Part shown: positions 25,919-37,467 of the stretch, piece by piece | Layout of the letters: every line of letters begins with the position of its first letter | How positions within the stretch are numbered: the stretch's first letter is position 1 | DNA from: Lysobacter sp. M2-1 | GTDB taxonomy: Bacteria > Pseudomonadota > Gammaproteobacteria > Xanthomonadales > Xanthomonadaceae | Assembly (NCBI RefSeq): GCF_022662495.1 | Contig: NZ_JAKPBU010000003.1 | Location: forward strand, 100,194 to 164,193 | DNA: 64,000 bases | Reading direction: 5' to 3' | The notes under the pieces: generated by a model | Told to the model about the DNA's origin: nothing | The model's input: only the letters and a program-made list of their open reading frames with translations | Databases searched by the model: none | Translations under genes and position numbers: made by a program

Positions 25919-27256
25919 ATGTCAGCTTCAGATTCACGGGTATCGGTCGAGTCCACCGGCAACCTCGAGCGCAAGGTCACGTTCCGCCTGCCTGCCGAGG
26001 AGCTGGAAACCCAGGTCGGCGGCCGTCTGAAGGAGATGGCGCGGACCGCCCGGATCAAGGGATTCCGCCCGGGCAAGGTGCCGGCGAAAGTCATTCAGCA
26101 GCGTTACGGCTCGCAGGTGCGCGCCGAGATCCTCGACGGGATGCTGCGCCGCGGCTTCGACCAGGCCATTCGCGACAACGAGCTGCGCGTGGCCGGCAAT
26201 CCGCAAATCGCGCCCAGCGCCGACACGTCCGAGGGAGAACTCGCCTACACCGCCACCTTCGAGGTCGTGCCCGAGTTCGGCGAGCTCGATGTCGGGCAGC
26301 TGCAGGTCGTGCGCCATAACGCAGAGGTGGCCGAGGACGACATCGACCGCATGATCGAAAACCTGCGCCTGCAGCGCCGCAGCTGGTCCGCGGTCACGCG
26401 TCCGGCGCAGGAAGGCGATGCGGTGGACGTGGAGACCTGGTCGCTGGTTCCGGGCGATACCAGCGAGGAGCGCCTGCCGGCCGAAGGTGCGGAGAAGGGC
26501 GTCGCCGTGATCGGCAGCGGGGCGATGTTCCCGGTGCTGGAAGCGGCCCTGGTGGGCATGAAGGCGGGCGAGGAGAAGACCGTCGATGTCGACTTTCCCG
26601 CCGACTACCGGGTGCCGCAGCTGGCCGGGCGCAAGGCGCAGGTGCACCTGAAGGCCGAGCAGGTGTCCGAGCCGGTCCTGCCGGAAGTCGATGACGCGTT
26701 CATCAAGAGCTTCGGCGTGAAGAGCGGCGAACTGGACCAGTTCCGCAGCGACATCCGCACCAATCTGGAACGCGAGCTCAAGGGCGCGCTGATGAACCGC
26801 CTCCGTCGCGAGGTCGGCGAGCAGCTCGTGACCACCTACGGCGCCACCGAACTACCGCCGCGGATGGTGGAAGGCGAGGCGCGCCTGATGGCCGGGCAGG
26901 CGCTCGAGCAGGCCCGCCGTCAGGGCGCGCAGGGCCTGCAGCTGCCGCCCGATGCGCACCTGCAGTTCATGGAGCCGGCGCGCAAGCGTGTGCTGCTGGG
27001 GCTGCTGGTCGGGGAGATCGCGCGCCGCAACCAGCTGCGCCTGGATCCGCGCCGGGTGGATGAGACCATGCGCCTGATCGCTTCCACCTATGAGGAGCCG
27101 GAACAGGTCATTGAGTTGTACCGTAACGATCCCCAACTGATGTCGGGACTGCAGAACCGGGTGATGGAGGAGCAGGTGATCGACTGGATCGCCGAGCGCG
27201 CCCAACACACGGACCAGACCTTGACCTTCCAGGAAGCCATCACCCCGCAGGGGTGA
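25919..27256 (+). CDS. tig: Trigger factor
   Basis: Ribosome-associated chaperone and peptidyl-prolyl isomerase, 445 residues. The ribosome-binding signature [11 protein letters not shown] is at about 48-58. A central FKBP-like PPIase domain spans about 160-245 ([27 protein letters not shown]). The C-terminal helical chaperone domain ends in a Gln/Thr-rich tail. AGGAG lies 5 bp before the ATG; the GTG 6 bases upstream in frame is not needed. It opens the tig-clpP-clpX-lon protein quality-control run. Confidence 0.97.
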   Translation: MSASDSRVSVESTGNLERKVTFRLPAEELETQVGGRLKEMARTARIKGFRPGKVPAKVIQQRYGSQVRAEILDGMLRRGFDQAIRDNELRVAGNPQIAPSADTSEGELAYTATFEVVPEFGELDVGQLQVVRHNAEVAEDDIDRMIENLRLQRRSWSAVTRPAQEGDAVDVETWSLVPGDTSEERLPAEGAEKGVAVIGSGAMFPVLEAALVGMKAGEEKTVDVDFPADYRVPQLAGRKAQVHLKAEQVSEPVLPEVDDAFIKSFGVKSGELDQFRSDIRTNLERELKGALMNRLRREVGEQLVTTYGATELPPRMVEGEARLMAGQALEQARRQGAQGLQLPPDAHLQFMEPARKRVLLGLLVGEIARRNQLRLDPRRVDETMRLIASTYEEPEQVIELYRNDPQLMSGLQNRVMEEQVIDWIAERAQHTDQTLTFQEAITPQG

Positions 27257-27287
27257 GCCGTCCTCCGCAACGGGAACTCCATACCGC

Positions 27288-27914
27288 ATGAGCATCCAGC
27301 CCCGCGCCCTCAATCTCGTTCCGATGGTGGTCGAGCAGACCAGCCGCGGCGAGCGTGCGTACGACATCTATTCGCGCCTGCTCAAGGAACGGGTGATCTT
27401 CCTGGTGGGCGGGGTGGACGACCATGTCGCCAATGTCATCGTGGCGCAGATGCTGTTCCTGGAGGCGGAAAACCCCGAGAAGGACATCAGCCTGTACATC
27501 AATTCCCCAGGCGGCATCGTCACCGCCGGCATGGCGATCTACGACACCATGCAGTTCATCAAGCCCGACGTGAGCACCATCTGCGTCGGACAGGCCGCCA
27601 GCATGGGCGCGGTGCTGCTGGCGGCAGGCGCGCCGGGCAAGCGCTACGCGCTGCCAAATTCCAGGGTCATGATCCATCAGCCGCTGGGCGGAGCCCAGGG
27701 CCAGGCCACCGACATCGACATCCAGGCGCGCGAAATCCTGGCCATGCGCCAGCGCCTGAACGAAATCCTGGCCAATCACACCGGCCAGCCGATCGAGACC
27801 ATCGCCCGCGACACCGACCGCGACAACTTCAAGAGCGCTGAAGCCGCGCGCGACTACGGTCTGGTCGACCAGGTCCTGGAACGGCGCCCCGAAGAATCGA
27901 TCCAGCCGGCCTGA
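27288..27914 (+). CDS. clpP: ATP-dependent Clp protease proteolytic subunit
   Basis: Serine protease subunit, 208 residues, forming the two-ring ClpP14 chamber. The catalytic triad is readable: Ser105 (GQAASMGA), His130 (VMIHQP) and Asp179 (TDRDNF). A short propeptide before the mature N terminus (about [11 protein letters not shown]) is typical. It lies 31 bp after tig and upstream of its unfoldase clpX. Confidence 0.97.
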   Translation: MSIQPRALNLVPMVVEQTSRGERAYDIYSRLLKERVIFLVGGVDDHVANVIVAQMLFLEAENPEKDISLYINSPGGIVTAGMAIYDTMQFIKPDVSTICVGQAASMGAVLLAAGAPGKRYALPNSRVMIHQPLGGAQGQATDIDIQAREILAMRQRLNEILANHTGQPIETIARDTDRDNFKSAEAARDYGLVDQVLERRPEESIQPA

Positions 27915-28101
27915 GCGAGGACGCTTCGATTTCGGGCCAATCGCCGGGATCGCGCCCGTTCCCGGGGCGCCCCATGGGCCCGGAAGCTGCGATCGCGCCT
28001 GCCTTCCCCCAGCCCGGGCCCTCCCCGGAAAAGCCTGCTATCCTCGGGCCGCAACCGCTTTCACCTCCGCGCAACATCCGACAGCAATTGGTACCAGTGG
28101 C

Positions 28102-29388
28102 ATGACCGAAGACAGACAGGGCCGTTCCGGCGACAGCAACAAGATCCTGTACTGCTCCTTCTGCGGGAAGAGCCAGCACGAGGTCCGCAAGCTGATCGCG
28201 GGCCCGAGCGTGTTCATCTGCGACGAGTGCGTGGAGCTGTGCAACGACATCATCCGCGAGGAACTCGAGGAGAAGTCGCAGTCGGCCCGCAGCAGCCTGC
28301 CCAAGCCCAAGGAAATCCTCGAGGTCCTGGACCAGTACGTCATCGGCCAGCAGCGCGCCAAGAAGACGCTCGCGGTCGCGGTGTACAACCACTACAAGCG
28401 GATCGAGAGCCGACAGAAGAGCGACGATGTCGAGCTGGCCAAGTCGAACATCCTGCTGGTCGGACCGACTGGTTCGGGCAAGACCCTGCTCGCCGAGACG
28501 CTGGCGCGCCTGCTCAACGTGCCGTTCACCATGGCCGATGCCACCACGCTCACCGAAGCCGGCTACGTCGGCGAGGACGTGGAGAACATCATCCAGAAAC
28601 TTCTGCAGAAGTGCGACTACGATGTCGAGAAGGCGCAGCAGGGCATCGTCTACATCGACGAGATCGACAAGATCTCGCGCAAGAGCGAAAACCCGTCGAT
28701 CACCCGCGACGTGTCCGGCGAAGGCGTGCAGCAGGCGCTGCTGAAGCTGATCGAAGGCACCATCGCCAGCGTGCCGCCGCAGGGCGGGCGCAAGCATCCC
28801 CAGCAGGAATTCCTGCAGGTCGACACCCGCAATATCCTGTTCATCGTCGGCGGCGCGTTCGCAGGGCTCGACAAGATCATCCAGCAGCGCAGCACCGATG
28901 CCAGCGGCATCGGTTTCGGCGCCAAGCTCAAGAGCAGCGAGCGCAAGACCGAGATCGGCAAGGTGCTGGCGGAAGTCGAGCCCGAGGATCTGATCAAGTT
29001 CGGGCTGATCCCCGAGTTCGTCGGCCGCCTGCCGGTGGTCGCCACGCTGGAGGAGCTCGACGAGGCGGCGCTGGTCAAGATCCTCACCGAGCCGAAGAAC
29101 GCGATCAGCAAGCAGTTCCGCAAGCTGTTCGAGATGGAAGGCGTCGAACTGGAGATCCGGCCCGACGCGCTGGTCGCGATCGCCAAGCGTGCACTCAAGC
29201 GCAAGACCGGCGCGCGCGGCCTGCGCACGATCGTCGAATCGGTGCTGCTCGACACCATGTACGACCTGCCGTCGCTGGAAAACGTCAGCAAGGTCGTGGT
29301 GGACGAATCGGTGATCGAGCACAAGACCGAGCCGTACCTGATCTACGAAACGCCGGCGCCCGCGCCCAAGGTCGCCTCGGCCGAATAA
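28102..29388 (+). CDS. clpX: ATP-dependent protease ATP-binding subunit ClpX
   Basis: AAA+ unfoldase, 428 residues, that feeds substrates to ClpP. The N-terminal zinc-binding domain has four cysteines (CSFCGKSQ...CDECVELC). Walker A is [12 protein letters not shown] and Walker B is [10 protein letters not shown]. The pore motif GYVGEDVEN and the ClpP-contacting IGF loop (SGIGFGAK) are present. A 187-bp gap to clpP contains GCTATCCT, a possible -10, so clpX may have its own promoter in addition to readthrough from clpP. Confidence 0.97.
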   Translation: MTEDRQGRSGDSNKILYCSFCGKSQHEVRKLIAGPSVFICDECVELCNDIIREELEEKSQSARSSLPKPKEILEVLDQYVIGQQRAKKTLAVAVYNHYKRIESRQKSDDVELAKSNILLVGPTGSGKTLLAETLARLLNVPFTMADATTLTEAGYVGEDVENIIQKLLQKCDYDVEKAQQGIVYIDEIDKISRKSENPSITRDVSGEGVQQALLKLIEGTIASVPPQGGRKHPQQEFLQVDTRNILFIVGGAFAGLDKIIQQRSTDASGIGFGAKLKSSERKTEIGKVLAEVEPEDLIKFGLIPEFVGRLPVVATLEELDEAALVKILTEPKNAISKQFRKLFEMEGVELEIRPDALVAIAKRALKRKTGARGLRTIVESVLLDTMYDLPSLENVSKVVVDESVIEHKTEPYLIYETPAPAPKVASAE

Positions 29389-29543
29389 GGCCCGCGAGCG
29401 CGTGCTGCGCGCCCTGACACGGCTTTGCGGCGGGCCATGTTCCTGCGCGGGATTATTTTTACGTAACCCCGGCTTTCGGCTCGAAGTCCGATAATCCCTC
29501 TGCCGCCCCATGCGCGGACCGCGGAACGGGCTGCGGCACGTCT

Positions 29544-29570
29544 CTTGCGTGCCCTAGACCGTGACCCCAT
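29544..29570 (+). promoter_or_regulatory. Sigma-32 (heat-shock) type promoter of lon
   Basis: CTTGCG (29544-29549), a 15-bp spacer and CCCCAT (29565-29570) closely match the RpoH consensus CTTGAA-N13-15-CCCCAT. The element lies 52 bp before the lon ATG. lon is a heat-shock gene in E. coli and related bacteria. The motif is directly visible; use by RpoH is inferred. Confidence 0.75.
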
Positions 29571-29622
29571 AACCTGCCTCAGAAGGGACCGCCGTCCCCC
29601 CCACCGTCAGACCGGAGCCGTC

Positions 29623-32088
<2,466 letters not shown>

Positions 32089-32215
32089 GCTACTTGGACG
32101 GCCTGCAGCAACGCGCGCCGTCCATAGCGCGCTGCGTGCGCACGAGGCCCGGGTCAACCTCGACATGCTGGCCGTGCAGAAGCGGGCAGGCCCGGTCGCG
32201 ATATCATTGCGCAGC

Positions 32216-32290
32216 GGGTGCTTAGCTCAGCGGTAGAGCGTCTCCCTTACAAGGAGAGGGTCGGGGGTTCGATCCCCTCAGCACCCACCA
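32216..32290 (+). tRNA. tRNA-Val (TAC)
   Basis: 75-nt cloverleaf with acceptor GGGTGCT / AGCACCC, anticodon loop CTTACAA giving TAC, and encoded CCA. TATCAT at 32202-32207 is a likely -10. Its 3' tail is echoed 106 bp downstream. Confidence 0.96.
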
Positions 32291-32432
32291 TCGTGCAAGT
32301 CATGGATTCCTAGCGTGCGCGGTACCGAGGCCCGCTGCGGCGGGCCGGATTTTCGTCGCGACGGCGGCATCCACGCGGCGCCCTCAGCACCCACCATCGC
32401 GCAAGCTGCTCATTCAGCGTGCGCGATAACCC
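32275..32432 (+). repeat. tRNA-Val 3'-end echo with conserved hairpin
   Basis: Bases 32275-32299 (last 16 nt of tRNA-Val plus 9 flanking bases) recur at 32381-32405 with a single T-to-C difference; the period is 106 bp. Each copy is followed by a sequence that folds back on itself. In copy 2 it is TCGCGCAAGCTG with CAGCGTGCGCGA around a CTCATT loop. Copy 1 has the equivalent with G.U pairs in place of some G-C pairs, so base changes tend to keep the pairing. A 13-bp motif (CCACGCGGCGCCC at 32371 and 32431) is also repeated. No 5' tRNA half is present in the echo. Confidence 0.88.
32329..32353 (+). terminator. Probable terminator after tRNA-Val
   Basis: A 7-bp stem GGCCCGC / GCGGGCC with TGCG loop is followed by GGATTTTCG. 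The T-run is short and starts 3 bases after the stem, so termination may be partial. Confidence 0.55.
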
Positions 32433-32490
32433 ACGCGGCGCCCCGCCACGTAGCGCCAGGGCCGTTGAAGGGTTGGAATACAGAAGATGC

Positions 32491-32520
32491 TTGCGGCCGC
32501 GCCGACGCGTCTTGTATGAT
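32491..32520 (+). promoter_or_regulatory. Promoter of tRNA-Asp
   Basis: TTGCGG (32491-32496) and TATGAT (32515-32520) with 18-bp spacing lie 13 bp before the tRNA. The -10 is 5 of 6 to consensus. The element separates tRNA-Asp transcription from the upstream tRNA-Val unit. Confidence 0.6.
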
Positions 32521-32533
32521 TTCGCGCTTTCGC

Positions 32534-32610
32534 GGAGCGGTAGTTCAGTCGGTTAGAATGCTGGCCTGTCACGCCGGAGGTCGCGGGTTCGAGTCCCGTC
32601 CGCTCCGCCA
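32534..32610 (+). tRNA. tRNA-Asp (GTC)
   Basis: 77-nt cloverleaf with acceptor GGAGCGG / CCGCTCC, anticodon loop CTGTCAC giving GTC, and encoded CCA. Unlike tRNA-Val and tRNA-Lys it has no downstream echo. Confidence 0.96.
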
Positions 32611-32622
32611 GTCGTTTCGTCG

Positions 32623-32648
32623 AACCCCTGCTCCGGCAGGGGTTTTGC
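32623..32648 (+). terminator. Terminator after tRNA-Asp
   Basis: Stem AACCCCTGC / GCAGGGGTT with a TCCG loop followed by TTGCGTTT, starting 12 bp after the tRNA CCA. Rho-independent terminator. Confidence 0.8.
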
Positions 32649-32774
32649 GTTTCAGGGGGTGCGCCGACCCCAGAAAGTGCCGTGTCGCCCAACGTTCTCC
32701 CCGCGGGCGTCGGCCGCCCACGCGCTACACTGCGCCGCTTCGCTACGCCCCTCCAGCCCTTACCAGACCTCACC

Positions 32775-34760
32775 ATGCTGCAGAAACTCCGCGAAAAGTC
32801 CTCCGGCTGGATCGCCACGGTCATTCTTGGCCTGTTGTGCGTGCCGTTCGCCTTCTTTGGCATGGAGCAGTACCTGTTCCAGCGCAATGCCAACTTCGCG
32901 GCCAAGATCGAAGCGCCGCCAACGTGGTGGCCTTCGGCCCCGGCGGTGTGGCCGGTGACGATGCTCTGGCAGCGCGCCGAAATCGACGCCGACGAATTCC
33001 GCACCGTGTACGAGCAGCAGCGCCAGCAGCAGCGGCAGGCGGAAGGCGAGGGATTCGATCCGCGCGCGTTCGAGAGCGCCGACAACAAGCGCCGCATCCT
33101 GGAAGGCCTGATCGACCGGCGTGTGATGCGCATGATGGCCGAACGCGACGGCGTGGTGATCGGCGACGGGCTGCTGCGCGAGACCATCCAGTCGGTGCCC
33201 GCGTTCCAGGTTGGCGGCAAGTTCGACCCGCAGACCTACCAGCTCGCGCTGAGTTCGCAGAACCAGAGCCCGCGCCAGTTCGAGCAGATCGTGCGCGACG
33301 ACCTGCTGCAGACGGTGATCCCGCGCGGGATCGCCGATTCGGCGTTCGTGACCAAATCCGAAATGGACCGTCTGCTCAAGCTCATTGGCGAAACCCGCAG
33401 CGTCAGCTACGTGGCGATGTCAGGTCCTGCGCCCGACGACGCGCCGGTGCCCGACGCGGAAATCCAGCGCTGGTACCAGCAGCATGCCGCGCAGTACCGC
33501 GCGCCCGAGTCGGTGACCCTCGAGGTGCTGGATATCGACAGCAGCAAGCTGCCGCCTGCCGGCGCACCGAGCGAGGCGACGCTGCGCGAACGCTACGCCC
33601 AGGAGCAGGCCAAGTTCGGCACCGGCGAGCAACGCATGGTCTCGCACATCCTGGTAAAGCCGGCGGACGAATCTCCTGCCGCGCAGCAGGCTGCAGAAGC
33701 GAAAGCCAACGATCTGTCCCGGCAGGCGAAGGCGCCCGGTGCGGATTTCGCCGCGCTGGCCCGGGCGAACTCCGACGATGCCGGCTCCAAGACCGGCGGC
33801 GGGGATCTGGGATGGATCGAGAAGAACGGGCTCATGGCCAAGCCGTTCGAGGACGCGGTGTTCGCCATGCAGGCGGGCGAAGTGCGCGGTCCGGTGAAGA
33901 CGGATTTCGGCTACCACGTCATCCAGGTGCGCGAGATCAAGCCCAGCCAGCAGAAGCCCTTCGAGGAAGTGCGCGAACAGCTGCTGGCCGAGCAGGCCGA
34001 GTCCGAGCGTGAGCGCGCCTTCAACGAACTGCTCGGCAAGCTGGTGGACGAGGTCTACAAGAATCCAACGACGCTGGCTGGCGCTGCGCGGCTGGGCAAC
34101 CTGCAGGTGCAGACGGTCGGCCCGGTGACGCGCGTGCCGTCGGCGGCGAACGCGGTCAATCCGGTCCTGGCCAACCCCGCCGTGCTACGCGCGGCTTTTT
34201 CCGAAAGCCTGATCCAGGACGGGACCGCCAGCGATCCGATCGAAATCGCGCCCGGTCGCAGCGTATTGCTGCGGGTCAAGAGCCATACCCCCGAACGCAC
34301 GCTTCCACTCGCGCAGGTGCGCGAGCGCGTGATTGCCGCCATCCGTGCCGATCGCGCTGCCAAGGCCGCGAGCGCCGCCGCCGATGCGTTGCTGGCGGAA
34401 GTGCGCGGCGGTCAGCCGCTGGCCGCCGCGGCCGCCAGCCGGCAGCTGGCCGTCACCGACTTGCCGGAACTGGCGCGCGGTCAGCCGGTGCCCGATCCGG
34501 CTGCGAACGAGGCGTTCTTCGCGGTGCCGCCGCCGTCCGCGGGCAAGCTGTCGGTCGGCAAGGTCCGCCTGCTCGACGGACGCATGGCGGTCTTCGCCGT
34601 GGACAAGGTGACCCCCGGTGATCCGTCCAAGGCGACGCCGGTGCAGCGCTCGCAACTGCAGGCGCAACTGGGGCAAATCGCAGGCGCCGAAGATGCGCAG
34701 GCGCTGGTTCGCGAACTTCGCCGGAAGATGACGATTACCGTGGCCGAAGACCGGCTCTGA
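32775..34760 (+). CDS. ppiD: PpiD-type membrane-anchored peptidyl-prolyl isomerase/chaperone
   Basis: 661-residue periplasmic chaperone anchored by one N-terminal helix (about 13-32, WIATVILGLLCVPFAFFGM) and exposed to the periplasm, where it assists proteins leaving the Sec translocon. SurA-like N domain, then a parvulin domain at about 285-390 (MVSHILVKP...FGYHVIQVREIKPSQ). A long C-terminal helical domain follows. The SurA_N_3 wording DNKRRILEGLIDRRVM is typical. The ATG at 32775 is chosen because it starts the conserved MLQKLREKSSGW; the frame is open upstream only by chance. In relatives ppiD follows lon and hupB; here hupB is absent from this position. Confidence 0.93.
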   Translation: MLQKLREKSSGWIATVILGLLCVPFAFFGMEQYLFQRNANFAAKIEAPPTWWPSAPAVWPVTMLWQRAEIDADEFRTVYEQQRQQQRQAEGEGFDPRAFESADNKRRILEGLIDRRVMRMMAERDGVVIGDGLLRETIQSVPAFQVGGKFDPQTYQLALSSQNQSPRQFEQIVRDDLLQTVIPRGIADSAFVTKSEMDRLLKLIGETRSVSYVAMSGPAPDDAPVPDAEIQRWYQQHAAQYRAPESVTLEVLDIDSSKLPPAGAPSEATLRERYAQEQAKFGTGEQRMVSHILVKPADESPAAQQAAEAKANDLSRQAKAPGADFAALARANSDDAGSKTGGGDLGWIEKNGLMAKPFEDAVFAMQAGEVRGPVKTDFGYHVIQVREIKPSQQKPFEEVREQLLAEQAESERERAFNELLGKLVDEVYKNPTTLAGAARLGNLQVQTVGPVTRVPSAANAVNPVLANPAVLRAAFSESLIQDGTASDPIEIAPGRSVLLRVKSHTPERTLPLAQVRERVIAAIRADRAAKAASAAADALLAEVRGGQPLAAAAASRQLAVTDLPELARGQPVPDPAANEAFFAVPPPSAGKLSVGKVRLLDGRMAVFAVDKVTPGDPSKATPVQRSQLQAQLGQIAGAEDAQALVRELRRKMTITVAEDRL

Positions 34761-34788
34761 TCGTACGCTCCGACGCTGGTTTGACGCG

Positions 34789-34815
34789 AAAGGCCCGGCA
34801 TCGCCGGGCCTTTCC
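34789..34815. terminator. Terminator after ppiD
   Basis: An 11-bp stem AAAGGCCCGGC / GCCGGGCCTTT with an ATC loop, ending in TTTCCTGTT. It lies 28 bp after the ppiD stop and is symmetric enough to act on either strand. Confidence 0.8.
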
Positions 34816-34944
34816 TGTTGCACGTGTCATAAACAGAGACGGTACGCGCGGGCGAAAAGTGGCCCGGACGTTTTGACGATTTGTGGCTCTCGGTGCGGGC
34901 ACCAGGCGCGGCTAACGTGACCTGAACCCCGAAGGAGTACCACG

Positions 34945-35415
34945 ATGAAACGCACAATGCCCCGTTTCCTGTCGCTGCCAGCCGCACTCGTTACCGCGAT
35001 GTTCGCAAGCACCACCGTCGCGGGCGAAACAGCCGATGCCGAAGGCTGCGCGCGCCAGTTCGAAGTGGCGCAGCGCGTGGACATGGAGTCGTTCCGCGAC
35101 TACGACGCCGAGACGTTCCGGGCCGGACACGACGATCGCGCCGTATCGATCTTCGCCAGCGGAGCGGCGTTCTACGGCATCGAGGCCATCATGAAGGCGC
35201 TGGCTTCGCACTTCGCCACCCGCGAAGCGCAGTGGAGCTGGGTCGAAAAATATCGCGTGGTCGACGGCTGCAAGTCCGCCTACATTCTGTACGAAACGGT
35301 CTATGCGATCCCGCGCATCGGCTATCGTGCACGTGCGCTCACGGGCGTCGGTTATACCCACAAGGGCGATCACTGGCTCGCCGTCTCCGACCAAGGCACG
35401 GCGCTTCCTCCGTAA
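34945..35415 (+). CDS. Secreted NTF2/SnoaL-like protein
   Basis: 156 residues with a signal peptide (SLPAALVTAMFASTTVAGE) and a compact domain. The pattern VDMESFRDYDAETFRAGHDDRAVSIFASGAAFYG is characteristic of NTF2/SnoaL-like cone folds. Two cysteines (CARQ, DGCKS) could form a periplasmic disulfide. GAAGGAG precedes the ATG at good spacing. Ligand or activity unknown. It stands alone between ppiD and the convergent fabI, so context gives no hint. Confidence 0.7.
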   Translation: MKRTMPRFLSLPAALVTAMFASTTVAGETADAEGCARQFEVAQRVDMESFRDYDAETFRAGHDDRAVSIFASGAAFYGIEAIMKALASHFATREAQWSWVEKYRVVDGCKSAYILYETVYAIPRIGYRARALTGVGYTHKGDHWLAVSDQGTALPP

Positions 35416-35530
35416 TCCTTGTCGCGCCGGACCGTCGCACCCGTTTCTTCGATTCTGGGCCGGCCTGGCGGTCCGGCCCAGAGTCCCAAAATGTTGAGCG
35501 CACGTCGGGCGAAGCTCTGCTTGCCGCGTC

Positions 35531-36325
35531 TCAGGATTCGGCTTCGATTCCGGTCATGCCCAGGATGTTGTATCCGGCGTCGACGTAGGTCACCTCGCCG
35601 GTGACACCGGCGGCCAGGTCCGAACACAGGAACGCGGCGACGTTGCCGACGTCCTCGATCGTGACGGTGCGCCGCAGCGGTGCGTTTTCTTCGACGTGGC
35701 CGAGGATCTTGCGGAAGCCGGCGATGCCGGCCGCGGCGAGCGTTTTGATCGGACCGGCGGAAATCGCGTTGACGCGAATGCCTTCCGGGCCGAGGTTGTA
35801 GGCGAGATACCGCACCGTCGCCTCCAGGCTGGCCTTGGCCACGCCCATCACGTTGTAGCCGGCCAGCGCGCGTTCGGCGCCCAGGTAGGTCAGGGTCAGG
35901 ATCGAACCATTGCGTCCCTGCATCATGGGTCGCGCTGCCTTCGACAGCGCCGCCAGCGAATAGGCGGAGATGTCGTGCGCCAGGGCGAAATTGCTGCGCG
36001 TCAGGCCGTCGAGGAACTGGCCGGCGATGGCCTCGCGCGGCGCGAAAGCGATGGCGTGCACCAGGATGTCGAAGCCGTCCCAGCGCTTGCCCAGCTCAGC
36101 GAAGCAGTTTTCGATCTGGGCGTCGTCCGCCACGTCCAGCGGCAGGACGATGTCGCTGCCGTACTCGGCCGCGGCTTTTTCCACGCGCGATTTGAGCTTG
36201 TCGGTCTGGTAGGTGAAGGCAAGCTCGGCGCCTTCGCGATGCATGGCTTCGGCGATGCCCGACGCGATGGAACGTTCGCTGGCGATACCGGTCACGAGCG
36301 CGCGCTTGCCCTGCAGGAAACCCAT
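35531..36325 (-). CDS. fabI: Enoyl-[acyl-carrier-protein] reductase FabI
   Basis: NADH-dependent reductase completing each fatty-acid elongation cycle; 264 residues. The short-chain dehydrogenase fold has the FabI nucleotide loop [15 protein letters not shown]. The catalytic set Tyr147, Tyr157 and Lys164 ([14 protein letters not shown]) aligns one residue off from E. coli Tyr146/Tyr156/Lys163. The YNVMGxAK spacing is that of classical triclosan-sensitive FabI, not FabV. It is monocistronic and distant from the fab cluster at 59-64 kb, which supplies the other enzymes of the cycle. Confidence 0.95.
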   Translation of the reverse strand: MGFLQGKRALVTGIASERSIASGIAEAMHREGAELAFTYQTDKLKSRVEKAAAEYGSDIVLPLDVADDAQIENCFAELGKRWDGFDILVHAIAFAPREAIAGQFLDGLTRSNFALAHDISAYSLAALSKAARPMMQGRNGSILTLTYLGAERALAGYNVMGVAKASLEATVRYLAYNLGPEGIRVNAISAGPIKTLAAAGIAGFRKILGHVEENAPLRRTVTIEDVGNVAAFLCSDLAAGVTGEVTYVDAGYNILGMTGIEAES

Positions 36326-36384
36326 GGCCTCTTCCTCTGGATGGTCAGGTGGTTAGTGTGCCTGAAGGGATGCACTCGGCGCAG

Positions 36385-37467
36385 TCAATCGATCCTGAGC
36401 CTCATCCCCGGCTGCAGCACACTGCGTTCGGTCAGCCCGTTGCGTTGCAACAGCTGCGCGATGCCGATCCGGTAGCGCTTGGCGATGCGGGAGGCCGATT
36501 CGCCGCGGCGCACCGTATGGGTCCGGGCACTGTCGGACGTGCTGGTGGACGACACGTCGAACACGATCTCGCCCTCCGGCCAGAATGCGCGTTCGGCCCG
36601 GCTGGCAGGCCGGCCCGGCCCCGGCGCCAGCACCTTGCGTCCATTGCCGACGCGACCGTTGGCGAACGCCGGGTTCATGCGTCGCAGCGCGGCCAGGTCG
36701 AATCCGTTGCGCGCCGCCCACGATTCCAGGGTCACACCCTCTGGTACGCTGATATCGGTGAGCAGGGGCACCTGGCGATCGATCGCCGCGCGCCATTGCG
36801 CGCGATCGTCGGCCTCGTCCAGCACGCACGAAAGCGCATGCAGCTTGCGTACGTAGGCACGGGTGATGTCAGGAATGCCGGTCAGGCGCTCCAGGTCCAC
36901 GCTGCGCGCCTCCTGGCCGCTGCGACGCAGGGCGCCGAGGATGCGGTTCTCGCCGGCGTTATAGGCCATCACCGCCAGCCGCCAGTCGCCTGCAAACATC
37001 CCGTAGAGGGTCTTGAGGTAGCGCACCGCGGCCCGGGTGGAATCCACCGGCGAGAGGCGGCCGTCGTAGCCGTCCCGGATCGGCACCGCGTGCTTGCGCG
37101 CGGTCACCCCGATCATCTGCCACAGGCCCGCCGGGCCGCCCGGGCTTTTCGCGCCGGGCTTGTAGCCGCTTTCCACGAACGGGATGAGTGCGAATTCGGT
37201 CGGCAGGTCGGATTCGATCAATGCGTCGACTACGTAACCGAACAGCGGCATGACATCGCGGTCGCCATTGGCCATGTCGCGCGGCGCGTTGACGAAATGC
37301 TTGCGCCAGCGCGTGCTTGCGTCGGGTGCGCACTCGGGCTGGGCCAGATGGTCGCGAAACCTTGCGTAGATCTCGCTACCGCTGCGCGAGTCGTCTGCAG
37401 CACGCGCTGTACCGAGCGCCAGCAGCAGCCAAGCCAACCATGTCGCCCTGGTCAAGCCGCGACTCAT
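36385..37467 (-). CDS. mltD: Membrane-bound lytic murein transglycosylase D
   Basis: Periplasmic peptidoglycan lytic transglycosylase, 360 residues. Signal peptide at 1-23 (LAWLLLALGTARA). The SLT domain has the catalytic Glu in IPFVESGYKPGAKSPGGPAGLWQ and the NAGENR motif. One C-terminal LysM domain (HTVRRGESASRIAKRYRI...LQPGMRLRI) compares with two in E. coli. The ATG overlaps the gloB stop as ATGA, reproducing the conserved mltD-gloB pair. The frame upstream to 37674 is antisense to gloB and discarded. Confidence 0.92.
   Translation of the reverse strand: MSRGLTRATWLAWLLLALGTARAADDSRSGSEIYARFRDHLAQPECAPDASTRWRKHFVNAPRDMANGDRDVMPLFGYVVDALIESDLPTEFALIPFVESGYKPGAKSPGGPAGLWQMIGVTARKHAVPIRDGYDGRLSPVDSTRAAVRYLKTLYGMFAGDWRLAVMAYNAGENRILGALRRSGQEARSVDLERLTGIPDITRAYVRKLHALSCVLDEADDRAQWRAAIDRQVPLLTDISVPEGVTLESWAARNGFDLAALRRMNPAFANGRVGNGRKVLAPGPGRPASRAERAFWPEGEIVFDVSSTSTSDSARTHTVRRGESASRIAKRYRIGIAQLLQRNGLTERSVLQPGMRLRID

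Noticed and set aside
35455..35481. Hairpin CTGGGCCGG/CCGGCCCAG between the NTF2-like gene and fabI as terminator
   Set aside because: No T-tract follows on either strand, so it was not listed as a terminator.
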